Source: Actinomycetota bacterium
Lineage (GTDB): Bacteria > Actinomycetota > Aquicultoria > CAJVYJ01 > JAUVQD01
DNA length: 41,440 nucleotides
NCBI GenBank assembly: GCA_030679975.1
Contig: JAUXSL010000073.1
Location: 1-41,440, forward strand
Reading direction: 5' to 3'
The notes below the pieces were generated by a model that saw nothing but the letters and a program-made list of their open reading frames with translations, did no database searches and was not told where the DNA came from. This document shows positions 31,241-39,852 of the stretch, in pieces; positions within the stretch are counted from its first letter, which is position 1, and every line of letters begins with the position of its first letter. A program made the translations under genes and the position numbers.

Positions 31241-32529
31241 ATAAGCCGAGAATAGACGCGTCGGAAGCTTTGTGGCGGCGAGCCAAAGGCATAATCCCAG
31301 CCGGTACCCAGACATTAAGCAAGGGTCCGACCCAGTTTGTCGATGGCGTCGCTCCCAAATATCTGCAGCGGGGGAAGGGCTGTCACGTCTGGGACGTCGA
31401 CGGCAACCGTTATATCGATTATGGTATGGGACTGCATCCGATAATCCTGGGATATTGCTATCCGGCTGTCGACGAAGCGATCAAGCGACAACTGGAAGAC
31501 GGTATTACCTTCACATTGATGCACCCGCTAGAAGTTGAGTTGGCGGAGTTGCTGATTGAAACAATTCCTTGCGCCGAATCGGTGCGCTATGGCAAGAACG
31601 GCTCAGATGTGACTTCCGCGGCCGTGCGTGTCGCGCGCGCTTATACGGGGCGCGACCGTATCGCCCTCTGCGGCTATCACGGCTGGCAAGACTGGTATAT
31701 CGGCACCACCGAGCGGAACAAAGGCGTGCCGGCGGCGGTGCGCGAGCTTAGCCATGTCTTTGAATATAACGACATCGACAGCCTCCAAGCGCTTTTTGAC
31801 GCTCACCCGGGCGAGTTCGCCGCTGTCATTATGGAGCCGATGGGTGTGGTCGAGCCGAAAGATGATTTCTTAAACAAGGTTAAAGAGGCGGCGCATACTC
31901 ATGGGGCCATCTTCATCCTCGATGAAATAATCACAGGTTTTAGATGGGCTCTCGGTGGGGCGCAGGAGTATTTTAACGTCACGCCGGATTTAGCGGCTTT
32001 CGGCAAGTGCATGTCCAACGGCATGCCGGTTTCCGCGCTGGCCGGCAAGAAAGAGATAATGGACCAGCTTGAGGAGGTCTTCTTCTCGTTTACTTTCGGC
32101 GGTGAATGCCTTTCCCTGGCGGCGTCCAAAGCGACCATCACTGAGCTACGCGATAAGAACGTCACCCCGTTTATCTGGGCCCAGGGGGCTAAGATCCGGG
32201 ATGGCTTTAACGCCCTGGCTGCGAAGGCCGGCCTGGCTGCTTTTGTGCGGTTTGTTGGGCTACCGCCGCGCACCGTAGCGGCGTTTACCGGCGGCGATCA
32301 CTTTGTCGATCTGGAACTAAAAAGCCTTTTCCAGCAGGAATGCATCAAGCGTGGGGTCCTCTTTACCGGCTATAACGCTATCAGCTTTGCCCATGACGAC
32401 CAAGTGGTAGATCAGACGCTAGGGGTCTACGAGGAAGCCCTAGGCGTGCTGGCCCGGGCGATTGGTGACGGCTCGATTAAAAAGTTCTTAGAAGGGGATG
32501 TAGTCCGACCGGTCTTCCGTAAGGTTTAG
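31237..32529 (+). CDS. Class III aminotransferase, glutamate-1-semialdehyde aminomutase-like
   Basis: A 430-residue PLP enzyme related to HemL but diverged, with GTQTLSKGPTQF in place of the HemL start. The PLP Lys lies in AFGKCMSNGMPVSA, with DEIITGFRW before it. HemL proper is encoded at 9259-10542, so this copy is likely a sugar aminotransferase or aminomutase. Such GSA-like proteins are common beside SpsF-like and Gfo/Idh genes in flagellar or surface-glycan loci. The start is TTG overlapping the previous stop by 4 bp. The reaction is not known. Confidence 0.85.
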   Translation: MNKPRIDASEALWRRAKGIIPAGTQTLSKGPTQFVDGVAPKYLQRGKGCHVWDVDGNRYIDYGMGLHPIILGYCYPAVDEAIKRQLEDGITFTLMHPLEVELAELLIETIPCAESVRYGKNGSDVTSAAVRVARAYTGRDRIALCGYHGWQDWYIGTTERNKGVPAAVRELSHVFEYNDIDSLQALFDAHPGEFAAVIMEPMGVVEPKDDFLNKVKEAAHTHGAIFILDEIITGFRWALGGAQEYFNVTPDLAAFGKCMSNGMPVSALAGKKEIMDQLEEVFFSFTFGGECLSLAASKATITELRDKNVTPFIWAQGAKIRDGFNALAAKAGLAAFVRFVGLPPRTVAAFTGGDHFVDLELKSLFQQECIKRGVLFTGYNAISFAHDDQVVDQTLGVYEEALGVLARAIGDGSIKKFLEGDVVRPVFRKV

Positions 32530-32534
32530 GTTTT

Positions 32535-33944
32535 ATGCGGGTACTGCTGATTCAACCACCTCATTACTATGGCAATGAGTCTCGGCCTCCCTCGGATATG
32601 CCCCTGGGTATTGGTTATCTAGACAGCGTTCTGACACATCTGGGTCATGAAGTCGAGATATTGGATATCTGGGCTTGCCAGTGGGACTATGAGCGTGTGG
32701 TCGCGGAGCTGAAGCAACGCAGCTTTGATGTTGCCGGTATCAGCGCGTACTGCACTCAGTATAAATACGCAAAATGGCTCGCAAGCGCGGTTAAAAAGAT
32801 CGGCGATGTTCCTGTCGTGCTAGGCGGCCCCCTGCCCACTTTCAGCAGCAAGTTGGTGTTAGAGAAAAACCCGGCTGTTGATGTCTGCGTTATCAGTGAA
32901 GCGGAAGAGACATTCCCCGACTTGCTCAACCACCTTGATGATCCAGGGCGGGTCAAGGGCATAGCTTACAGGGTCGACGGCCAAGTCGTGACAACCGAGA
33001 CCCGACCGTATATAAAAGACCTCGATGGAATACCCTTTCCAAGCCGGCACAAGTTTGACGTCGAGACCTATATCACTCATGCCAGCCGATTACCGGGCGT
33101 CGTCGAACAGAGGGGATTGAACATAATCGCCGGTCGAGGCTGTCCTTATAAATGTCATTTTTGTTCTAAGACCTTTGCCGGTATCAGAATTCGGTCGGTC
33201 GAAAACATTGTTTCCGAGATACAGGAGTTGATCGATAAGTATGGCGTCAATAGTTTGCTTTTCAATGACGAGTTGGTTTTGGTCGGCAATAAGCGCGGCC
33301 ACGAGATTTGTGAAGCTTTAAGGCCGTTAAAAGTTAGTTGGGGCTGCCAGGGCCGAATAAATGTAATGGACAAAGATTTGCTTAAAGCCATGAAGGCAGC
33401 CGGCTGCAAGTATGTCGGCTATGGGATAGAATCCGGTAGTCCGAAGATTCTCAAGTTAATGAACAAGCGACTTGATATCGACAAAGCGGTCAACATAATC
33501 AATGATACGAACGAGATCGGTATCCATCCGATCGTGCAGATGATGTATGGGTATCTCGGGGAGAACGACCGAACCATCGAAGAGACGGCGCACTTTTATC
33601 GGCGAATAGATATGTGGCCGGAAGGTTTCTTTCTGACTACCCCGTTACCTGGAACGGCTCTGTATGATCAGATAATCAGTGAAGGTCGGGTAGAAGACGA
33701 AGAACAGTATATCCTTGGTCTTGATTCCGGCTACAATAATGTCGTTGACCAGGTAGTGAACTTAACTGACTTTGCCGATTCAGAGCTGTTGGCGAAGAAG
33801 GCGCAGTTGGAGCGATCCTTAAAATTAGCTTATTTTCGCCGGCATCCGGCTTTTCTGGTGTCAAAAGTTTACGGTCGATTGAAACGAAAGCTATTCGCGA
33901 CCCCTAACCCGACCGACAGAAAATCATTAGCTACCACCGGCTAA
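32535..33944 (+). CDS. B12-binding-domain radical SAM protein
   Basis: A 469-residue protein with an N-terminal cobalamin-binding-type domain (~1-140, LLIQPPHYYG start; the B12-ligand motif DxHxxG is not evident) and a radical SAM core. The 4Fe-4S site is Cys203-x3-Cys207-x2-Cys210 in GRGCPYKCHFC, with GYGIESGSP downstream. Members of this class methylate or rearrange unactivated carbons, including on sugars and lipids. It begins five bases after the aminotransferase gene and ends tail-to-tail with the next gene, overlapping it by 18 bp. Its substrate is unknown, possibly a sugar of this locus. Confidence 0.85.
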   Translation: MRVLLIQPPHYYGNESRPPSDMPLGIGYLDSVLTHLGHEVEILDIWACQWDYERVVAELKQRSFDVAGISAYCTQYKYAKWLASAVKKIGDVPVVLGGPLPTFSSKLVLEKNPAVDVCVISEAEETFPDLLNHLDDPGRVKGIAYRVDGQVVTTETRPYIKDLDGIPFPSRHKFDVETYITHASRLPGVVEQRGLNIIAGRGCPYKCHFCSKTFAGIRIRSVENIVSEIQELIDKYGVNSLLFNDELVLVGNKRGHEICEALRPLKVSWGCQGRINVMDKDLLKAMKAAGCKYVGYGIESGSPKILKLMNKRLDIDKAVNIINDTNEIGIHPIVQMMYGYLGENDRTIEETAHFYRRIDMWPEGFFLTTPLPGTALYDQIISEGRVEDEEQYILGLDSGYNNVVDQVVNLTDFADSELLAKKAQLERSLKLAYFRRHPAFLVSKVYGRLKRKLFATPNPTDRKSLATTG

Positions 33945-35723
33945 CAGTGCGTCAATCTTTTCTTTGATCCGCTCACTGGAGCGGCCATCCAGGAGCCCGG
34001 TGTATTTTTCTAAGACATCGACCTCGTTGAATCGCCAGAGTTTCTTATCCCCGGCAAGAAAGAGATCGATCAGTTGCTTCAGTTCGTCGAGATTATGAGC
34101 GGTGGCCATCTCGGAGTTGCCGTCAAACGGCGGGTGGAAATCCAAGACGTCCGACTTGTAATAGATGACCGGTATATTGATGATGGCCGCCTCCAGATTA
34201 GAGGTCGACCAATTGGAGATGTAGAGATCGGCTTCTTGGATAGCTTCGATAAACGGTTTGTCGCCTATTATTTCCACATTTTTGTAGCCGAGGAAATCAT
34301 GGACTAAGAAGCGGTAGTAGGCGGGATCGTCGGCCGGGTGGAGCTTTATTTTAATCTTAAAGCCCGGATACGTTTGCAGGATTTTGAGGATATCCGCGAT
34401 GTTGCTTTCGCCAAAACTGACAGGCGAATTAAAATCGAACGGTGTGTACTGGGCGCTGGAGACTATGACCGTTTGGTTCGCATCCTTACGATATTGCTTC
34501 TTAGGTAAACCCAAATAAGCCTCGAATTTTGGGTTACCGACGACCATGGCTCTGTCGCTGTCCTTAAATTGCCAAGCTTTTATGGATTGAGAATAGACAA
34601 GCACGGAATCCGCGCGTCTGCCCTCGGCGGTATTGTCGTCGCAAAGGTAGCCGTTGATGACCATCAGGGTTCTTATGGCGTGCCGGCGGGCTATCAATAT
34701 CAACAACCGGGCCCAGGGGGGAGAGTCGAAAGGCAAGAAGAGAAGTTTGATGTTGTTCTTGGCCAGGAACCCGGCGGCCGGTCTTATCTGTGAAGCGTAA
34801 TAGCCAAGGTATTGTCGGATAAACTCGCCGGCATGGCGGTGAAAGAGCGGCCAGCAATCCAGGTCTTCGAAGACGAATTTTTCCGCTATCGCGTTGTCGT
34901 TGCGTAAATCGTCCCATTTGGCGATCAAGGCCGCAACGGCCTTGTCGATCGGCGCACCCGGATTCTTAAATAGTAAAACCCGTCCGCCTCGAAGATAGAC
35001 CCGCGGTATGTGTGAGAAACCGGCTGTATGGATCATGGGCGCCCGTTTTGATCCCCCGACTATCCGGGAGACAAACGCGTTCATCGGGCCGTATTCGGCG
35101 ATCAATACGGCTTTCCGCCTCGGTCTCGGCCGGATCCGGCCGATGACGTTGATCGCGGCCGCCAGTATCCGCCGGGACAAAGGATGCCGCCAGTAGAAAT
35201 CGCTCGGGGCGATGCGCGCGCGTTTTTTCGCCAGCAGGTTTTCAACCGGGTCTACGCCGGAAGGCGGCGCGTCGAAAGGCCTTATGCTCAGCTCAAGGAG
35301 AGAGGCGACCTCGGAAAAAAGCGGCGTCGGGTCGTCCGCATAGATCTCGTCGACATCGTATTTTGTTTTGGCCGCCTTAAGGCACAAAAGGTATCTTAAT
35401 AACGGCAGCATCGAGAAGTAGAACTGGTAGCAAAAGAGATCTCCGAGGGATATGCCCTGGTATTCGAAGATGTCATTGCCGTCTTTATCAAGGAACCATT
35501 CGTTTGATAAACGCACGAGCACAGCGTTGAGTTCTCGCCCTTTGGTCACATCGTGCAGGCCATCTAAGTAATCCGCCGGCAGATCGGCGCGCGAGATGGT
35601 CTCTTTGATCAAATATTCCTGTGCCAGGAAGTGGTAACCTGAGGCGAATCTGGGACGATTCGCGGAAACAAAGACGGCGGTCTCGTGCCTGAACACGACG
35701 ACTACTTTAGGGTTTTCTGCCAT
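33927..35723 (-). CDS. GT-B-like surface carbohydrate biosynthesis protein (family uncertain)
   Basis: About 598 residues. The C-terminal third resembles GT-B transferases and CDP-glycerol/teichoic acid polymerase-like proteins: IKLHPADDPAYY, VEIIGDKPFIEAIQEADLYISNWSTSNLEAAI and IPVIYYKSD. The N-terminal half has no family I recognise. No signal peptide. I chose ATG 35723 (MAENPKVVVV), since a TATAAT lies seven bases before it; the frame extends upstream to 35786 but would overlap legI's promoter. It could be the transferase that places the nonulosonic acid, but that is only by position. Confidence 0.65.
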   Translation of the reverse strand: MAENPKVVVVFRHETAVFVSANRPRFASGYHFLAQEYLIKETISRADLPADYLDGLHDVTKGRELNAVLVRLSNEWFLDKDGNDIFEYQGISLGDLFCYQFYFSMLPLLRYLLCLKAAKTKYDVDEIYADDPTPLFSEVASLLELSIRPFDAPPSGVDPVENLLAKKRARIAPSDFYWRHPLSRRILAAAINVIGRIRPRPRRKAVLIAEYGPMNAFVSRIVGGSKRAPMIHTAGFSHIPRVYLRGGRVLLFKNPGAPIDKAVAALIAKWDDLRNDNAIAEKFVFEDLDCWPLFHRHAGEFIRQYLGYYASQIRPAAGFLAKNNIKLLFLPFDSPPWARLLILIARRHAIRTLMVINGYLCDDNTAEGRRADSVLVYSQSIKAWQFKDSDRAMVVGNPKFEAYLGLPKKQYRKDANQTVIVSSAQYTPFDFNSPVSFGESNIADILKILQTYPGFKIKIKLHPADDPAYYRFLVHDFLGYKNVEIIGDKPFIEAIQEADLYISNWSTSNLEAAIINIPVIYYKSDVLDFHPPFDGNSEMATAHNLDELKQLIDLFLAGDKKLWRFNEVDVLEKYTGLLDGRSSERIKEKIDALLAGGS

Positions 35724-35730
35724 TCTTAGG

Positions 35731-35736
35731 ATTATA
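35731..35736 (-). promoter_or_regulatory. -10 of a probable leaderless promoter for the GT-B-like gene
   Basis: On the minus strand a perfect TATAAT (35736-35731) ends seven bases before the ATG at 35723, so the transcript would start at or next to the start codon. There is no Shine-Dalgarno. The divergent legI gene begins 63 bp away. Confidence 0.55.
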
Positions 35737-35786
35737 GGGGTTCTTGGACAGCGATGCGCTTTTCTGTCAAAATCGAGCTTATTCAC

Positions 35787-36821
35787 ATGGCTATTGAGCA
35801 GTTTTTAAGACCGGATAATGTTTTTATCATCGCCGAAGCGGGTGTCAACCATAACGGCGATTTTGATTTGGCCAAGTCCTTGGTGCGGGCGGCCGCCGGG
35901 GCCGGGGCGGATGCAGTCAAATTCCAATCATTCAAGGCCGAGCGGCTGGTGACCCGCGCCGCCCCGAAGGCCGATTATCAAAAGATAAGCGACGGCGCGC
36001 GGTCTCAATACGATATGCTCAAAGCTTTGGAGCTGAGCGATGAGGCTGTGTCCGCCCTAAAAGACGAAGCAAAGCGATTCGGGCTGATCTTCATGTCCAC
36101 CCCTTTTGATGAAATCGCTGCCACGTGGCTGGACCGCTTGGGAGTCCAGGTTTTCAAGATAGGCTCTGGGGATTTGACCAACTTACCGCTGCTGGCCCTC
36201 GTCGCCGGATTCAATAAACCGATGATAATCTCAACGGGTATGGCGGCCGAAGGTGAGATCGACGAGGCGCTGGCGGCTGTTAGGTCGGCTGGAAACCCGG
36301 ACATCATTCTGCTCCACTGTGTCAGTGCTTATCCAGCCGATCCTAAAGACGCCAATCTGAGAGCCATCCAAACGATGAAAGACAGGTTTAACCTGCCGGT
36401 CGGTTTCTCAGACCACACGCCCGGCATAGCGGTGAGCATCGCCGCCGCCGCTCTAGGGGCTTGCGTCATTGAAAAACATTTGACTGTCGATAAAGATTTG
36501 CCCGGCCCCGATCATCGGGCGAGCCTCGACCCGGACGAGTTTAAAGCATTAGTTGAAGGGCTCCGGATAGTCACAGCTGCTCTAGGCAGCGGCAAGAAAG
36601 AGCCCACACCGGCGGAAAGAAAAATCGCTCAGACGGTGCGAAAGAGTGTTGTCGCTCAAGCCGCCATCCCCAAGGGGGCGTTAATTACCGCGGAAATGGT
36701 GACCTTAAAACGGCCGGCCGGCGGTATCCCGCCCAAAGATATATCCAAAGTCATCGGGGCTGTAGCCGCCCGTGATATTGGCGACGACGAGGTAATCACC
36801 TGGGACGATATACGGCGCTAA
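35787..36821 (+). CDS. legI: N-acetylneuraminate/legionaminate synthase
   Basis: A 344-residue NeuB-family enzyme that condenses phosphoenolpyruvate with an N-acetyl hexose (ManNAc or its 6-deoxy-diacetamido analogue) to a nonulosonic acid. FIIAEAGVNHNGDF, KFQSF, KIGSGDLTN, GFSDHTPG and VIEKHLTVDKDLPGPDHRASLDPDEF are canonical. A C-terminal SAF (antifreeze-like) domain (~285-344) completes the fold. I start at ATG 35787 (MAIEQFL) rather than 35754. The LegB, LegC, LegG and LegH neighbours favour legionaminic acid over sialic acid. Confidence 0.9.
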   Translation: MAIEQFLRPDNVFIIAEAGVNHNGDFDLAKSLVRAAAGAGADAVKFQSFKAERLVTRAAPKADYQKISDGARSQYDMLKALELSDEAVSALKDEAKRFGLIFMSTPFDEIAATWLDRLGVQVFKIGSGDLTNLPLLALVAGFNKPMIISTGMAAEGEIDEALAAVRSAGNPDIILLHCVSAYPADPKDANLRAIQTMKDRFNLPVGFSDHTPGIAVSIAAAALGACVIEKHLTVDKDLPGPDHRASLDPDEFKALVEGLRIVTAALGSGKKEPTPAERKIAQTVRKSVVAQAAIPKGALITAEMVTLKRPAGGIPPKDISKVIGAVAARDIGDDEVITWDDIRR

Positions 36822-36852
36822 GAGCTTGCCGTCAGGCTGGGGTGGAGTCTGC

Positions 36853-36901
36853 TTGACATGAAAGGTCCGGTCGGTCTATATTTATGTTCAAATGTTGAAC
36901 A
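36853..36901 (+). promoter_or_regulatory. Promoter and operator of the legG-legH-ptmE-legB-legC operon
   Basis: TTGACA (36853-36858), an 18-bp spacer and TATATT (36877-36882) form a strong promoter. The palindrome TGTTCA-AATGT-TGAACA (36885-36901) lies right after the -10, over the expected start of transcription, and repeats the half-sites and spacing of the site at 28714-28730. This points to repression of the operon by the winged-helix regulator. Confidence 0.75.
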
Positions 36902-36958
36902 ATAACCGCTTAACTTAATGGTCACGGCACTTATGGCCTCGACGTTCCGGAGAATTAA

Positions 36959-38134
36959 TTGAGAACAATCGGTGTAGTGACGGTAGCCCGATCGGATTAC
37001 GGCATATATCTGCCGATCTTGTGCCGGTTACAAGACGATCCGGATCTACGTCTGAGCTTGATCGTTTCCGGCATGCATTTATCCCCCGAGTTCGGTCTGA
37101 CCGTCAAAGAGATCGAAGCGGACGGCTTCGATATCACCGAGCGCGTTGAGATGCTTCTCTCCTCGGATACCCCCGAGGGTGTAGCTAAATCAATGGGGCT
37201 TGGCCTGCTCGGGTTCGCGCAATTATTCGGTCGATGGCGTCCCGACATATTGCTGGTCCTCGGCGATCGTTTTGAGATGCATGCCGCGGCCCTCGCTTCG
37301 TTGCCTTTCAAGATACCCGTTGCCCATATTCACGGGGGCGAGTCGACGGAAGGGGCGATAGACGAGGCGCTGCGTCATTCTATAACCAAAATGAGTCATC
37401 TTCACTTTGTCACTACGGACCTTTACCGGCGGCGCGTCATTGGGATGGGCGAGGAGCCATGGCGGGTCATGGTCAGCGGAGCGCCCGGTCTTGACAACCT
37501 ACATCGGCTCGACTTGCTCGACCGCAATGAGCTGGAGAAGCGGTTCGGCTTTGATTTCAACCGGCCGTTACTATTGGCAACCTATCACCCCGTGACGCTT
37601 GATTACGAGCGGACGCCGGAACAGATGGAGGAGCTTTTCGCGGCCATCGATGAAGTAGACGCCAATGTCATTTTTACATATCCAAACGCCGATACCCGGG
37701 GCCGTCAAATAATTCAACTGGTGGAAGAGTATGGCGCTCGGAATGGACGCGTGTGGGTTGGAGCGAACCTCGGCACCCAAGTCTACTTAAGTCTAATGAA
37801 TCACGTTACCGCGATGGTCGGGAATTCCTCCTCCGGTATAATCGAGGCGGCGTCATTCAAATTGCCGGTTGTCAATATCGGCAGCCGTCAACGCGGCCGC
37901 GTGCGTGAGCGCAACGTCATTGATGTCGATTGTCGTCGGGCCGAGATAAAAGATGGGCTTGAACGGGCCATGTCCAAGGCATTCCGGGCCGGTTTGGATG
38001 ACCTGGTCAACCCTTATGGGGATGGACACGCGGCGCCCAAGATCATCAGCCGGCTGAAAGAGATCAAGCTGGACGAGAAGTTGATATTGAAGCGCTTCAA
38101 TGATGTCGACAATGATGGGGATTGGAATAAATGA
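36959..38134 (+). CDS. legG: Hydrolysing nucleotide-sugar 2-epimerase (NeuC/LegG family)
   Basis: A 391-residue enzyme of the UDP-N-acetylglucosamine 2-epimerase superfamily that releases free ManNAc-type sugar from a nucleotide-sugar. Markers: GVVTVARSDYGIY, VLGDRFEM, HIHGGESTEGAIDEALRHSITKMSHLHF, and GNSSSGIIEA at the nucleotide site. The start is TTG 36959 behind GGAG at 36949. In the GDP-legionaminate route LegG acts on the GDP-linked 2,4-diacetamido sugar; the CBS-fused nucleotidyltransferase next door supports that substrate. It overlaps legH by 4 bp. Confidence 0.92.
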   Translation: MRTIGVVTVARSDYGIYLPILCRLQDDPDLRLSLIVSGMHLSPEFGLTVKEIEADGFDITERVEMLLSSDTPEGVAKSMGLGLLGFAQLFGRWRPDILLVLGDRFEMHAAALASLPFKIPVAHIHGGESTEGAIDEALRHSITKMSHLHFVTTDLYRRRVIGMGEEPWRVMVSGAPGLDNLHRLDLLDRNELEKRFGFDFNRPLLLATYHPVTLDYERTPEQMEELFAAIDEVDANVIFTYPNADTRGRQIIQLVEEYGARNGRVWVGANLGTQVYLSLMNHVTAMVGNSSSGIIEAASFKLPVVNIGSRQRGRVRERNVIDVDCRRAEIKDGLERAMSKAFRAGLDDLVNPYGDGHAAPKIISRLKEIKLDEKLILKRFNDVDNDGDWNK

Positions 38135-38781
38135 CGCGATTAGTCGGAATCGGGGCCGGCGGCCACGCCAAAGTCGTTTTGGAAATCCTTAAGCTGATGG
38201 GCGGTTACGAGATCGCGGCCTTCGTGGACCCCAGAAAAGAGCTTTGGGGCAGGGATGTGCTGGAGGTGCCGGTCCGGGGAGACGATACGCTCTTGCCCTC
38301 GCTCTACGATCAAGGCATTCGGCATGCCTTTATCGGGGTGGGCACGACCGGAGACACGCGAGCGCGTCGGAAGCTCTACCAGAAAGTCTGCGGGCTGGGG
38401 TTTGAAATGGTCTCGGCGATTCATCCGCAGGCGATTATTTCGCCGTCAGCGGTGATTGGCCAAGGGGTCACGATCATGGCCGGGACTGTGATCAACGCTG
38501 ATGCTGCCATCGGCGATAATGTTATCTTGAACAGTGGTGCGATTGTCGAACATGATTGCGTTATCGGCTGCCACGTTCATATCGCGACCGGCGCCTGCCT
38601 TGCCGGTACGGTCTTCGTTGGAGACGGAACGCACGTTGGTTTGGGTGCCATGGTGAGGCAGTCTATAAATATCGGCCAAAATGTCGTCGTCGGCGCGGGG
38701 GCCTTGGTTCTACAAGACATACCCGATAACATGGTAGTGGCCGGAGTACCGGCCCGTATCTTAAAGAGTGCGGAAAACTAA
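38131..38781 (+). CDS. legH: NeuD/LegH-type sugar O/N-acetyltransferase
   Basis: A 216-residue hexapeptide-repeat acetyltransferase with an N-terminal Rossmann-like domain (RLVGIGAGGHAKVVLEIL) and left-handed beta-helix repeats from ~110. The catalytic His is likely in VEHDCVIGCHVHIATGA. PglD and LegH of this family N-acetylate the 4-amino sugar made by LegC. ATGA overlap with legG and a 1-base overlap with the next gene show tight coupling. The alternative is sialic-acid O-acetylation (NeuD), less likely given LegB and LegC. Confidence 0.9.
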   Translation: MTRLVGIGAGGHAKVVLEILKLMGGYEIAAFVDPRKELWGRDVLEVPVRGDDTLLPSLYDQGIRHAFIGVGTTGDTRARRKLYQKVCGLGFEMVSAIHPQAIISPSAVIGQGVTIMAGTVINADAAIGDNVILNSGAIVEHDCVIGCHVHIATGACLAGTVFVGDGTHVGLGAMVRQSINIGQNVVVGAGALVLQDIPDNMVVAGVPARILKSAEN

Positions 38782-39845
38782 TGGACCTAACACAATTCTT
38801 TGTCAGCCCGCAAAGCACTATTCGCCAGGTGATCCAATGCATTGATGGAAATGCCAAGGGTATCGCCATGATCGTCGACCGAGACCAAAAGTTGATCGAT
38901 ACGATTACCGACGGAGATATTAGGCGGGCTATTCTAGCTAATGTCGATGTCGATCTACCGGTAAAGGCTTTGTTTGGCCACAGGGAGCCGGCCGCGAGCC
39001 CGAACCCTGTAACCGCTCCGGCGGGGACGTCTGACCCGCGATTGCTCCATATAATGACCGAGCGTAGCGTTCGCCAGATACCGCTGGTCGATGAGACCGG
39101 CAGGGTTGTCGATATCGCCTTTCTCAGCGACCTGGTTAAGGATTACGAGCAACCGCTGACAGCGGTTGTTATGGCCGGTGGTTTTGGCACCCGGTTGCGA
39201 CCGCTGACGGACGACCTCCCCAAGCCAATGCTGCCGGTAGGCGACAAGCCGCTGCTCCAATTGATTATCGAACAGCTACACGAGGCGGGCATCAATAAGG
39301 TCAACTTGACTACGCACTACAAGCGCGAGGTCATAGAGGAGCACTTTGGGACCGGCGCTGACTTTGGCGTCGACATCAGCTATGTCGAAGAAGATCAGCC
39401 ATTGGGCACCGCGGGCTCACTAAGTTTGCTGGAAAAGACAGACGGCCCGGTTTTGGTTATCAACGGCGATGTTCTGACGCGCATAAACTTCCGGGCCATG
39501 CTCGAATTCCATCGCGATCATGAGGCCGACATGACGGTGGCTGTGCGCCAATATAAATTCCGGGTTCCCTATGGTGTTATTGAAACCGATGGTCCGATGA
39601 TAACGGCTCTCTCTGAAAAACCGGTCGTACGCCACTTTATAAACGCCGGTATCTACCTGCTCAATCCCGATGTTTGCCGGTCGATACCTAACGGCCAATC
39701 ATACGACATGACCGATTTAATTAGTCGCTTGATGGCTGAGGGGCGCCGGGTCGTCGGTTTCCCGTTGCGCGAGTATTGGCTGGATATAGGGCAAGTAGAA
39801 GATTACCAACGGGCGCTGTCCGACATAGAAAACGGTGAGGTGTAG
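38781..39845 (+). CDS. CBS-domain sugar-1-phosphate nucleotidyltransferase (PtmE-like)
   Basis: A 354-residue protein with a tandem CBS pair (~1-122, DRDQKLIDTITDGDIRR and IPLVDETGRVVDIAF) and a nucleotidyltransferase domain (VVMAGGFGTRLRPLTDDLPKPMLPV from ~129, then INGDVLT with the metal Asp). Campylobacter PtmE has this architecture and makes GDP-glucosamine from glucosamine-1-phosphate for legionaminic acid. The CBS pair may sense adenine nucleotides. GTP use is inferred from architecture and neighbours, not from residues. Confidence 0.87.
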   Translation: MDLTQFFVSPQSTIRQVIQCIDGNAKGIAMIVDRDQKLIDTITDGDIRRAILANVDVDLPVKALFGHREPAASPNPVTAPAGTSDPRLLHIMTERSVRQIPLVDETGRVVDIAFLSDLVKDYEQPLTAVVMAGGFGTRLRPLTDDLPKPMLPVGDKPLLQLIIEQLHEAGINKVNLTTHYKREVIEEHFGTGADFGVDISYVEEDQPLGTAGSLSLLEKTDGPVLVINGDVLTRINFRAMLEFHRDHEADMTVAVRQYKFRVPYGVIETDGPMITALSEKPVVRHFINAGIYLLNPDVCRSIPNGQSYDMTDLISRLMAEGRRVVGFPLREYWLDIGQVEDYQRALSDIENGEV

Positions 39846-39852
39846 AAAAGAG

